NCBI GenBank assembly: GCA_003667245.1
Contig: RCNN01000354.1
Span: 1-46,881 of the forward strand
Source of the DNA: Heterostelium multicystogenum
Taxonomy: Eukaryota; Evosea; Eumycetozoa; Acytosteliales; Acytosteliaceae
DNA length: 46,881 nucleotides
Direction of reading: 5' to 3'
The notes below the pieces were generated by a model. That model was not told where the DNA came from. It saw only the letters and a program-made list of their open reading frames with translations, and made no database searches. How positions within the stretch are numbered: the stretch's first letter is position 1; each line of letters starts with the position of its first letter. Shown here piece by piece: positions 24,646 through 34,446 of this stretch. Made by a program: the position numbers and the translations under genes.

Positions 24646-26410
24646 TTTTATAATTCTTCAATTATTATAATTACTATTACTATTATTATTATTATTATAC
24701 AATTATATAACCTCTATATGATGTGTATATTATCTATCTATGTAATGCTTTCTTGATGTAATGTTAAAAACTTTGAGCAGTCAGTCAGTTAGTTCAGTAT
24801 ATTAATACTAATACTATTGCAGTTTCGAGGGGTATGGTAGATTTGACTTTAATGCAAATGTATATCTGACAATTAATTAGATCGTTTTCTTTGCTGAATT
24901 AGAGCTCAACTCTTTGTAATTAGCTAGTTATATATAATTAAGTGAAGTCAACAACTACAATGATGTTGTAGCAGATTTTTAAAATTTTGTTGTTTTTTTA
25001 TTTTTATTTTTGCAAACAAACAAATTTTCAAATAATTTCAAATAAAACGCTATTCATATCATATTCTAAACAATCAGTCAACTATTATTATTATCAAGTA
25101 AAACTTATTAATTCCATTTCATTCTTTGGAAACAATAACTAAAAAGTATCAATTAATTATTTGTTTGATTGATTGTTGGTTTGAATTCAAATGAATAATA
25201 TATAAGACTATTTTATCTAACATGATAAAATGAATGTTGGATAAACAAATATCAATTTGAAAAAATGTTGTTTAAATATTTAATAAATAAATAAGGAATA
25301 ATCTATTAGAATTTATAAATTCGAAGTCATTGTACTCGAAATGAATTTTTTTTGAATTTCTTTCTTTTGAGTATCGAAAGAATCAAAGTTAAATAAAATG
25401 TGGACACAGTACAATGGGTACCTGCAAGATATTGGACCAATGCCACAGACTAGCACAATGAACTGAACTCTCAGTAAGTAAAAACAAAAACTATGGTTGT
25501 AAAAAAAATGCTCTCTTAATTTTCAAGAGTCACTTCTTCTTTCAACTAATGAATCCACAAAGAATGAATGAAATTCTTCTACTGTTTATTATCGAGATAA
25601 AATAGAATGATGATGATGAAGATGATACACAAATATATAGTATAGCCTGTCAATATCCCTTTGAAATTGAACGTAAAACTATTATTATTATTTTTATTAT
25701 TAATTTTTAATCAAAATCCAAAGACAAAACAACAACTAAATTTTTGTGTCCTTTCCAAAGTTATCGGTTGTCAAATTCACTCTGCATTGATTCTGTAGAA
25801 GTTTAAATACTAGTGTTTTTTATTAAATAACGGATGTGGAAAGTACTCAATAGTTTTTGCAAATTTCCATATATATTTTGTTGTTTTTTCACCACCTTTG
25901 TCTTTTTAAAGATTTGAAAATGATGAGTTTGCAATGATGATGCCAATTGAATTGAATGGTATCTTCAAATGAAGCTCTGTGACCACCCAAAACACTATTA
26001 CTAATAAGTGTTTAGATATCCTTGGAACATTAAAAAAAAAACAACAACAATAAAATATCAAAATCAACAAAATCAACAACAGAAATATAAATAAATAAGG
26101 TATCATGAACATGTCACCTATCTGGGTTTGCTATTTAAAATAATAAATATATTTATACAAATTACAATTTATCATGTATAAATAATTACTAGTTTATTTA
26201 TCCTCTAAAATAATATTATTTATTATATATTTATAAGATAATTTTAAATATTATTACAATATTAGTACAAATACTATTACTATTATTTTCTATAATATTA
26301 TCCAATCTTTTAATTTTCATTATTTAATTTAAACTATCAAATTCCTTATAAATTTGATTGTATATATTATATATTATTATTTTATATACTTAAATTATAC
26401 ATGTTTACCA
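24646..26410. other. Intergenic region with an orphan mini-ORF
   Basis: A/T-rich DNA between the divergent dynein-chain and FNIP genes. It has ATT-triplet repeats (24680-24700), poly-T and poly-A runs, and one conspicuously less A/T-rich island at 25395-25480 carrying a short ORF and splice-donor-like sequence (listed separately). A reverse ORF at 26112-25906 is I/L/F-rich low-complexity translation and is not credible. Confidence 0.55.
25398..25466 (+). CDS. Possible short ORF or first exon (22 codons)
   Basis: ATG at 25398 reads MWTQYNGYLQDIGPMPQTST, then MN and stop. The DNA is distinctly less A/T-rich than its surroundings, and a GTAAGT donor-like sequence sits at 25474-25479. With one indel this could be a first exon reading into that donor, but I found no downstream exon before about 25640. 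It could also be a gene remnant. Identity unknown. Confidence 0.25.
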   Translation: MWTQYNGYLQDIGPMPQTSTMN

Positions 26411-27899
26411 ATGGAAGAATCTAAATTTACATCTATAGATAAATCACAAATTAAAGATTCGACAATAACTAGTCTTTTTCCTTTTAAATCTACTGAATGG
26501 GAAAGTAATAAAATTGAATTTGTTCATTTATCAAATACTATTCTATCCCATATACTGAGTTATCTAGATTCAGACTTTGATAAAATTTGTGTAGTACTAT
26601 CTTCTAAAGTTCTATTTAATAAATCATCCAAGTTGTTACTATTTAACAAAGCCAACCTACACCTAAAAGAATTCTATCAAAAGAAATCTAAATTTAGACT
26701 AAACTCCTTTAAAACCAACTTAATTGACTCTCTTTCATTTGGAAACAGTAATGGTAAGTTTACTTTTTTTTAATATTTAAAGAATGATGCTAAAGGATAT
26801 TAGTAATTTACTAATAATAAATATCTTTAGTTACTTGCATCTATAAAACTAAATTTAATAAGATACCAGAAAATTGTACACATTTAACTATCTATGCAGG
26901 TTGTACTGAAATCATTAAACCTGGACTTATACCTAGTTCAGTGAAAATCTTACATTGGAATGTAAATCAGATACCAGGTCGTGGAGTTCTCCCAAACGGC
27001 CTAGAAAGATTACATTTTGGTCCTGGTTATAATCAACCAACGACAAGTCTGCCCAATGACATTAAATATTTGGAATTTGGCAATGATTTTAATCAACTCA
27101 CTGTTTTGCCAAAGTCAGTAACACATCTTGGATACTCTATTGGAGAGAATGAACCTATTGCCAATCCCAAGATAACTACACATCTTCACTATGATAGAGC
27201 TAGATTCGAACCCAGATTGATAGCCAAGTCAGTGGTTCTCGATTGTGTTTGGAAAGAATTTCAACGACCCTTTGGAAATAGGTCAATTGGACCCATCGAT
27301 CACTAACTTGGCATTCAGCTATGCATATCAGCAAAAGTTTGAAGTAGGTGTACTGCCAGCTGCTTTACACTCTCTGACCATGGGAATGGGCTACAACCAA
27401 CCATTTGAGAGAGGTGTTCTTCCGAAAGGACTTAAACAGCTTATTCTTGGATCCTCCTATGACCTACCTATAGGCGAAAAAGTCTTGCCCGAAGGCTTAG
27501 AGTTTGTAGATTTTGGAAAGTCGTTTAGCCATCCCATAGTTAATATACTTCCAAAGTCAGTTAAATATGTATCACTACCAGACAACTATCCTCACGAGCT
27601 TCCCACTACCATCGAAACTGTATCTTCAGGATACAAAATATTAAAGCAAATATTTACACAACAACAGCAGCAGCAACCAACTAAAGAAGCAACGTCATCA
27701 TCATCATCATCATCAACATTAACAACAACAACAATTAAAAGAATATTACTTCATACACTAAGATTACATGAGATAGAGATTCGAATCCTAGACAATGAGA
27801 ATGCATTGTTCTTAAACTCGGTCACTCGAAGGGGGATTCATTAAGACTGAAATCCCTTAGAAATGGTACTCTCTTGAATTCACTTACAAATTAACAAAC
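26411..27899 (+). CDS. FNIP-repeat protein with F-box-like N-terminus
   Basis: A member of a large dictyostelid-expanded family. Exon 1 starts MEESKFTSIDKSQIKDS and contains an F-box-like helix pair, VHLSNTILSHILSYLDSD. An intron at 26754-26830 (GTAAGT...TTTAG) joins NSN to VTCIYKTKFNKIPENC. Exon 2 carries about seven FNIP/LRR-like units with the pattern L...FG..YNQP...G.LP..L: VLPNGLERLHFGPGYNQP, LPNDIKYLEFGNDFNQ, VLPAALHSLTMGMGYNQPFE, VLPKGLKQLILGSSYDLPI, VLPEGLEFVDFGKSFSHPI. A Q/P tract and a serine run (27660-27735) precede a C-terminal tail. One frame change lies at about 27270-27290. The reading frame stops at 27842-27844, but a shifted frame (RLKSLRNGTLLNSLTN) continues to about 27893. 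F-box/FNIP proteins are presumed substrate adaptors of ubiquitin ligases; that is inference here. Confidence 0.85.
27662..27740 (+). repeat. CAG/CAA then TCA/ACA trinucleotide tract (polyQ, polyS, polyT)
   Basis: A trinucleotide run in frame inside the FNIP gene, giving QQQQQQ then a serine run and a threonine run. Such coding simple repeats are typical of dictyostelid proteomes. Confidence 0.75.
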
Positions 27900-28150
27900 T
27901 AATTTATTATTATTAGTAATTTTGAAATAAATAACACATATCATAAATGAATAAATTTATGATATTATTTATGATATTAAAAGCAAATTAGTCAAATACA
28001 TTACATTTCGACAGTTTTAATTTTAAATAACTTGTGTGTGGGTTGCAAAAGAGCATTTAATATATACTCGATTTATTGATATTTATATCTCAAGATTAGT
28101 AGTTTATTTATTTATATATATTATAGTTTTAGATATATTAATAGGTGTTG

Positions 28151-28941
28151 ATGATGACGACGATGGGTAGTAGATTAAATAAAATCATTTGTCAAGAGAT
28201 TGATAATCTGAAACCTACTCAGTGCGCTGCTGGATTGAAGCATGTTGAGCGCAAAATGAATGAATTGAAATCGTTGAAGCAAGAAAAAGGTGCTGAGAAG
28301 GTTGTAGATTTTCTCTATGGTCATCCTGCACCTGTCATTCTTAAACAAAAGGAAATATATTTGATTGATAATCATCATTTATGTCGGTATGTTGTTGTCA
28401 CCCCAGGTAATACAAATGAACAATCATATATATATACTTACATTCGTCAATCAATGATGACTTGGTATGCTTAAAGTGCATTGTATGAATTAAAAGGAGA
28501 GTTCTTTGAAGATTTAGATTTCGGTAAATACGATGCTGATTTCAAGGGAAAGATGTCAAGTGATCCAAAATGCTTTGTTAATGTCGTCTCTGATCTATCC
28601 GATAAAGATACAAAACAATTTTGGGATAAAATGGAAGAGGAACGTTGGGTTCACCCCTATGATCATCATGGCAATGGACCACTCGAACATCACGAGATTC
28701 CTTCTCATATAAAAGACTTGAAGGACGATGTCTGGCGTTAGTGTTGCAGCATTAGTTAAGATTCAAGGTGGATTCAAGAAATCGATGATACCATATGCCG
28801 AATTCCGTTGGGCAAACTTTTTTAGAAATGAATTCAAAGAGGACAGCAACAGTCCATTCGAAGAACTGGTTGATAAATCTATGAAGCTTTCAAAAACTAG
28901 CAAAAGCCAAAGAATTACCAGGATTCACCGGAAATGAATAA
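28151..28941 (+). CDS. ParB-like nuclease-family protein (ParBc_2-type)
   Basis: Starts at the ATG 28151 (MMTTMGSRLNK). The block LKPTQCAAGLKHVERKMNEL, ...VVDFLYGHPAPVILKQKE, IYLIDNHHLCR|ALYEL matches the PF08857-type ParB-like fold: PTQ..xG...V..K, P.PV, and the D.HHL..A motif of the presumed active site. An intron at 28387-28476 (GTATGT...TTAAAG) falls exactly inside the HHLCRAL motif. Exon 2 continues WDKMEEERWVHPYDHHGNGP, and, after a frame change near 28735, SVAALVKIQGGFKKS, YAEFRWANFFR. A second frame change near 28890 gives LAKAKELPGFTGNE, matching the LPG(Y/F) ending of bacterial relatives. About 230 residues. The family is mostly bacterial, so old lateral transfer is plausible, although the intron shows it is resident. 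Nuclease activity is unproven. Confidence 0.75.
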
Positions 28942-29123
28942 ACTATCAATCCATAAAACTAATTTATTCTAAGAAAATCAAGTTAGTTTGAAGATATTAA
29001 AGAGTAAGAGGTAGCAAGCTAAATATTTGAAGTAAAAGTTTGATCTGGATCACTCCAGAAAAACTAGAATGTCACTGGTCAACATCATATTTATTATTCA
29101 TATTAATGATTGTTGATAGTTAA

Positions 29124-30939
29124 TTATAAGGTTCTATTCCAACTATCGATGAAACCTCCATCTTGTCCAATTGTGTCAATTTGAATTAAATTTGAGTTTG
29201 GTGTAATGATAGTACGGATCATGTGTGGTAGCTTCTTGGCAACGGCGAGGTAGTCGTAGTCTTTGACCTTGAGGATGGTGGTTGCACCCCAAGCACCATC
29301 ACCCATGTAGACTGTTCCTTGAGCATTTTCGACTCCACCCAAAAGTGGCTTGGATCTCTTGAAGAGATGGTAGTGATTCTCAAAGGCAACTGTCAAGTTG
29401 TGACGGTCGAAAATTTGGTGACCAGTTGTTACGTGCTGAAATGGTGATTTTATAGTCGGCCTTGACATAGTGCATGGGTAGATTGGCAATGTGGTATACT
29501 GCAAACTTGAACTTGGCGCTCGAGGAAGAAGAGAACATTCTCAAGGAAGTCATTTTGGTCGGCAATTGGTGTAACGACCCAACTGTCCAAGACTACAATG
29601 AAGACATCAGCAGAGATGGTGTGGGAGTGGTATGTTGGACGCTCGATTGGGTCAACATTTTGTAAACCAGTTTGGAATGCAAGGAAACGAGTGTAGAACT
29701 GTACGTTTTTGGCATCGGATTTCCATCCAGATGACTCATGGTTTCCAATAGCACCGAGCAATGGAATGGTGTATCCAGTTGGGGTTTGGAGATATTGGTT
29801 CCACTTATCGAACCAGTTGTCCCATACACGATAGCAGCTGCAGAAACCATCATCATATGCCAAATCACCACCAATCATTGCGAACAATGGTTCGGTGCTT
29901 GATGCATGTTTGGAAAGATCACTACCAACTTCAGAGACTGCCATGTCACCACCAGTTACATAAGTTATAGGTGTTGAGTCTGCTGCAGTTCTGAACTTAC
30001 GCTCTTCATACAAATACACATATCCGTTGGCTTCGTAACAACTGAAATATAATAGGTGGTTCCTGGAGTCAATCCAAGCAAGTCAGCCAATGTACATAAC
30101 GGTTTTCCTCGACAATGTTATTCATCTTGAAAAATGTGGAAGCCACATAGTTTGCATAAGGATTCACAAAATCAGCAACTGGAATCGAACTTGAGCTCAA
30201 ATTAGAGCTATGTGGAAATTGTATCCAACAAGACAAATGATCTCACTGGCAAATCGTTACTTTGATAATTGGCAATCATTGAAACTCTCAGATCCTCTGG
30301 AACTGTCAAGATGAAAATTGCAAACCTTGCCACTTGGACAACTCACACCATCGATTTGTCTTGATATTTGTGATGTAACTCTCTGTTTTGATGTTATCAT
30401 GTTAATTAACACTTGTCGGTCCTACACAATGCTCAGAAAAATGAATATGAATACGAATACTTACGAATGGATATAATGCAACACAGAGATTGAAAGAAAA
30501 GACGCACATGATGAATGCAACAGCAATAAATCCAAGTGCTGCCAAGAGAGACCAATACCAGGTAAGGTTTTTAATTCCTGCATAGACGGAGGTGATGTAT
30601 CTGAAGACGAATCCACTGTGCTTCTGGCTTACGATAGACTGGAAGCTTCTTCATGATGGTGAAGAAACCTCCGATCCATAGAATGCTCATGATGATGGCA
30701 CCACCATACCAAGCAACTCCATTGAATCCGACTGAAATCCAAACAAAGAGTGGACAGGCCATCCAAAAACATAGAAAAGTCCAGTAGAAAGCATGTCTTA
30801 AACAATCGCTTTTTGGATGTCCTTCCTTCTTAAATTGAACATATCCAACAACAAACGTAATAATACAAGCGATGATCGTCAGCAACAAAACCAACGCCTC
30901 ACAAACCAAATAATAGGTGGTGTGATAGGAAAGACTCAT
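29124..30939 (-). CDS. Multi-spanning membrane protein with purple-acid-phosphatase-like domain
   Basis: A metallophosphoesterase attached to a membrane N-terminus. MSLSYHTTYYLVCEALVLLL opens the first of about four membrane segments (others: FYWTFLCFWMACPLFVWISV; AWYGGAIIMSILWIGGFF; WSLLAALGFIAVAFIMCVFS). A likely 43-bp intron lies at 30464-30422. An Fn3-like stretch (LTPGTTYYISVVT, about 30060) precedes the enzyme. Metal-ligand blocks follow in order: GGDMA (about 29950), FAMIGGDLAYDDGF (about 29870), AIGNHESSGW (about 29740), YHIANLP (about 29490), and VAFENHYHLFKRS (about 29370), corresponding to GDxxY, GNHE, the upstream histidine and the HxH block of the family. The C-terminus GTVYMGDGAWG...DSWNRTL stops at 29124. 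Frame changes occur near 30590, 30400-30020, 29540 and 29440. Substrate unknown; the topology suggests the catalytic part is lumenal or extracellular. Confidence 0.8.
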
Positions 30940-32322
30940 TTTTTTAAGAGTCCAAATGTGAATCCTGTGGGTGACTTTAAAAAGGGGGAGTCGAGCAGTA
31001 CTGTGATGTAATGTTACTAATGTTGAAATTCAACTAAACAAAACTAAACTGAACTAAATAACTAACTATACAATACTATACTATATTATATTATTATATC
31101 TCTAATATATATTATCTATAGTTTTGTTTTTCTTTCTCTTCTTCTAATTTTAGTTTTCTAATAGAAATACAATATAAATATTTATTTAAATAATCTTATT
31201 TAAGGAAATTATAAATAATGATAATGTTACAGCATTTACGTATTTAGTGAGATTCTATTCTATTTTAATATTAATATTTTTCCCTCAACGGTTTGGATAA
31301 TCCACAGGATAATATTGATACTCTTTTTAACAATTTTTAAAACAACTAAGATAGATCTTTTTTATAACACAACTGTTGAATGAAATGCAATGACACACTT
31401 CTAAAAATTAATAAATATATTTTGTCACAGGAACTTGAAGAAACTGTTTACTTTAAATGACATTGTCAATCTAGTTCTATTGGTTCAATCATGATGAATA
31501 TTTGCCTTTGTCCAATCCACCACACGATTGTATAAAATCTCAATTCTTTCAATGGTAAAATTTGATTCATTTCTTCATGTTAATGGGTAGGTATACCTCT
31601 TTGGTCTTTTAAAAAAAATAAAATAAATTAAAAAAATAGAAAAAAGTGTGGTGAGATGTGTCGATCTATCACAGAGCAAATAGAATCGGGGTATGAAAAA
31701 TGATGTTGTATAAAAAAAAGGTCTAAAACTTAATTTGTTTAAGAAAATTATCACCAACAATAATAATTACCATGGTTTACCAATATTGGAGAACAGATAA
31801 TTCACCATGAGTACATACAATAGGATAATAGTATAGAATAGAATCCAAAAGAGATAATACAACTTAAATCTTATAATAATTAATATTAATATTAATTATT
31901 ATAAGATTTGAGTTAACTTTCATTCCTATTGCAAAATGAAAAATCTCACTAACTTAATGGAACAAGGTTTTATTATTAAAACAACCAAAAGAATGCATTA
32001 ATTAATAACACCACCCTACCGGTATTCTATTGTTGTTGGAATTTTATTATTAAAACAACACATAGAAGTAATATTTTAAAAGTTGAAAGTGCAGTTATAA
32101 ATTGTTTTTATTGTATATATATGTTATTGTATCAAATCATATGACAAGAATGGAATAATGGGGGTATTATTAATGTATAAATGAGAAAGATGATGATTGC
32201 ATTATTAGTATTATTACCTTTAACATTGTAATAATTAGTTCGTAATTAGTTAATAGATTAGTTGTTAGTTTTTAAAATTTCTTATTTTTATTATTGTTGT
32301 ATTATTATTATTATTATTATTG
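30940..32322. other. Intergenic region with a long near-perfect palindrome
   Basis: The upstream region of the phosphatase gene, A/T-rich. It contains a 54-bp near-perfect palindrome (31861-31914), poly-A/T runs near 31605-31640 and an ATT-triplet tract just before 32323. Short ORFs here are low-complexity and not credible. Confidence 0.55.
31861..31914. repeat. 54-bp near-perfect palindrome
   Basis: The 54 bases equal their own reverse complement except for one mismatched pair (position 5 and its partner at 50). The arms start AACTTAAATCTTATAATAAT and the centre is an AT-only TAATATTAATATTA core. It could form a cruciform or, if transcribed, a 27-bp hairpin. Confidence 0.8.
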
Positions 32323-33090
32323 TTAGCATTGACATTTCTTTGCTGGTTCATTTTGTTGACCTGGTGCTTTGTCAGTTAATTTAAATCCGTTTTCTTCTGG
32401 AGCTTTCTTTACTGACTCCATGTGATTCTTTTAAAAATTTTGGTTACTAATCTGTAAGTGCCTCTGTAATACCGTGCCATCCTTTGCCGACGTCTTAAAC
32501 CAATTCAGAAATCCATTTTGCTCACAGAAATCATCGATGTCCCTCTGGGAAAGTTGTTTGTGGTAAATCACTCTTGTTGGCTAGTAATACAGTTGGTAGT
32601 GTCTTTTGAGAAGCAATCGTCGATATCGTCTTTCCACTCTTTGGCACGTGGAATGTTGCAATTCTGGTTGCATCAAATACCACCAAAGCACCATCTGCAT
32701 TCTGAAAATACTCTAGTCATGTGTCCGAATCTTTCTTGACCTGCAATATCCCAAAGCTGTAAAATAACCTTTATATTCATTACTTCCATTTCTTTTTGTG
32801 TGAAAATCTACTCCTATCTAAAATATTGAATTCATATGAAGTTAGCCAAAGCGAAGCGATCACAGCTACCATCATGATTCTGCAGTGAACCAATCGACAC
32901 CCACGCTCGAGTGAGGGAAGCATTTCATGTGCAAAGTATTCAACATACAGTTGGTTTATATTTAGATTGGAAACTCATCGTGCAGAATCTCTGAATGATT
33001 GATGTCTTTCCACACGCCAATTTTACCAACCACCAATATCTTTAGACTGATATCATCATATTCATCTGAAATTTGTTGTTGATCTGACAT
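32323..33090 (-). CDS. Rab32-like small GTPase
   Basis: A Rab-family GTPase, probably acting on lysosome-related or phagosomal membranes. ATG at 33090: MSDQQQISDEYDDISLKILV, VGKIG then a P-loop interrupted by one extra base (GGCGTGTGGAAAGAC, about 33010). An intron follows (GTATGT...TTTTAG, about 32955-32820). Switch I is IGVDFHTKRNG. Switch II reads WDIAGQERFGHMTRV once one extra G in AAAGGTTATTTTACAG (32768-32769) is discounted; the isoleucine in WDIAGQE instead of WDTAGQE is the Rab32/38 signature. Then GALVVFDATR, LLANKSDLPQ (G4), FCEQNGFLNWFKTSAKDGT (G5) and the prenylated C-terminus AKKCQC with stop at 32323. Frame changes also lie near 32640 and 32560. About 210 residues, normal for Rab32. 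Confidence 0.87.
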
Positions 33091-33535
33091 TTTTACTTAA
33101 GCGATCTACTGGATATATTGCAATGGTTTTGATAGATATAATAATATATTACAAATTATTTTGTGTTGTTGTTGCTGTTGTGGTTGTTGTGTTGTGGATC
33201 ACCCTGTTTAATCTGCAAAATAGAACCTGACCTGTTAATATAAAATAGTGTGATGATGTATTAATATTATAAGATGATATTTTGTGGTTAATTTCCTTAA
33301 GATAGGTATGACACAAGAATGCAAATGGTGTAAATTTTGAAATCATCAGGAAATTGAAAACACTCCTCTCTTTTGGAACAGAGACAATTTACAACCAACG
33401 ATATTTTTTTTATTTTCTAATAGTTTTTGTTTTTTTTTTTTGTTTGTGGAGCAAAAAAACAACAACATATGAAATATCCTGATAGGATCCAATAGATCTT
33501 TTTCTACTGAACAACAGTAGGCTTGAGTGATTACA

Positions 33536-33560
33536 ACAAAACAAAACAAAACAAAACAAA
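33536..33560. repeat. (CAAAA)n pentanucleotide microsatellite
   Basis: About five tandem ACAAA/CAAAA units in intergenic DNA upstream of the Rab32-like gene. Confidence 0.85.
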
Positions 33561-34192
33561 CGAATCATAGTCAAATGTATTTTAAAGAATATGAAAGTAA
33601 TAATTCTATACTTACTTTTTACTTTAAATGTTACTTTACAATATGGGAAATGAATCTTTCTAATCTTGAGATTATCGAATGATGATGGATGATGTTATGT
33701 TGTATTATTTAATAATAGTAATAATTAAATAAAATAAATAAATAAATAATAGATAATTATTATGAATAGTTGAAATATAATTATAATAGTGTGAGCTAAA
33801 ACTTTGCAGGTGACATTTAAATATTCAAAAAAACAAAAAAACAAAAACAAAAAACAATAAATTGTAGTAGTAATCGTAGTAATGCACTGGAAATATTACT
33901 AGTTGATTGTTCCACACAACGATAAAAACTAAAGTTGTAGGTGTGAGAGTGAAGTGGTAGTAATACTGTAAATAATTCTATACACTAAAAGCAATCAATC
34001 AAAGATTATGAGCTGATGTTATAATAAATAGTAATTGCAAGTAATGTCAGAGTCACCTGCTGATTGTTAATCATAATTAATGTTTTGATTTTATTTTGAT
34101 TTTATTTTTAATTTTAAATTTTGATAACTTTCAATGTATTTTTCGTGACAAAAATGATATTTTTTATGATTGTGGAAGGATTCACACTTTTT

Positions 34193-34208
34193 TGGTTTGC
34201 GCAAACCA
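34193..34208. promoter_or_regulatory. 16-bp perfect palindrome, possible protein-binding site
   Basis: TGGTTTGCGCAAACCA is its own reverse complement and has a GC-rich core (TGCGCA) that stands out in A/T-rich DNA. It is about 240 bp beyond the ORC4 stop and 1.1 kb upstream of the Rab32-like start. A dimeric transcription-factor site is possible; this is inference. Confidence 0.4.
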
Positions 34209-34446
34209 GTTTGGTGTGTTATTACCAGATTTATTAATTGATGGAATATTTAATTAATTTTTTAAACATCATTTAAAATGCTTGCATGTTGCCCAGACAA
34301 AAGTTCTCTGTTTGATTACTTTTACTGACAATAATAATATATATATATATAGGTGTGGTTTGATTTGTACAAAAGGAAAAGCGTGTGATGACTGACTGAC
34401 TGATTGAATTACTGATGAAATGTAAGCAAAAACGATTATTAAAATA

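Larger units (their letters stand above)
33091..34446. other. Intergenic region upstream of the Rab32-like gene
   Basis: A/T-rich DNA with a (CAAAA)n repeat at 33536-33560, poly-T at 33429-33441, A-runs at 33820-33860 and an (AT)n tract at 34339-34350. A 16-bp perfect palindrome occurs at 34193-34208. ORFs at 33149-33346 and 33346-33549 (-) are low-complexity. No gene seen. Confidence 0.55.

Noticed and set aside
25906..26112. Reverse ORF of 68 codons rich in I/L/F
   Set aside because: Low-complexity translation of T-rich DNA; hydrophobicity is a composition effect.
27195..27225. B-box-like AGATTCGAACCCAG
   Set aside because: It lies inside the FNIP coding exon and the flanking bases do not pair as a T-stem or acceptor stem.
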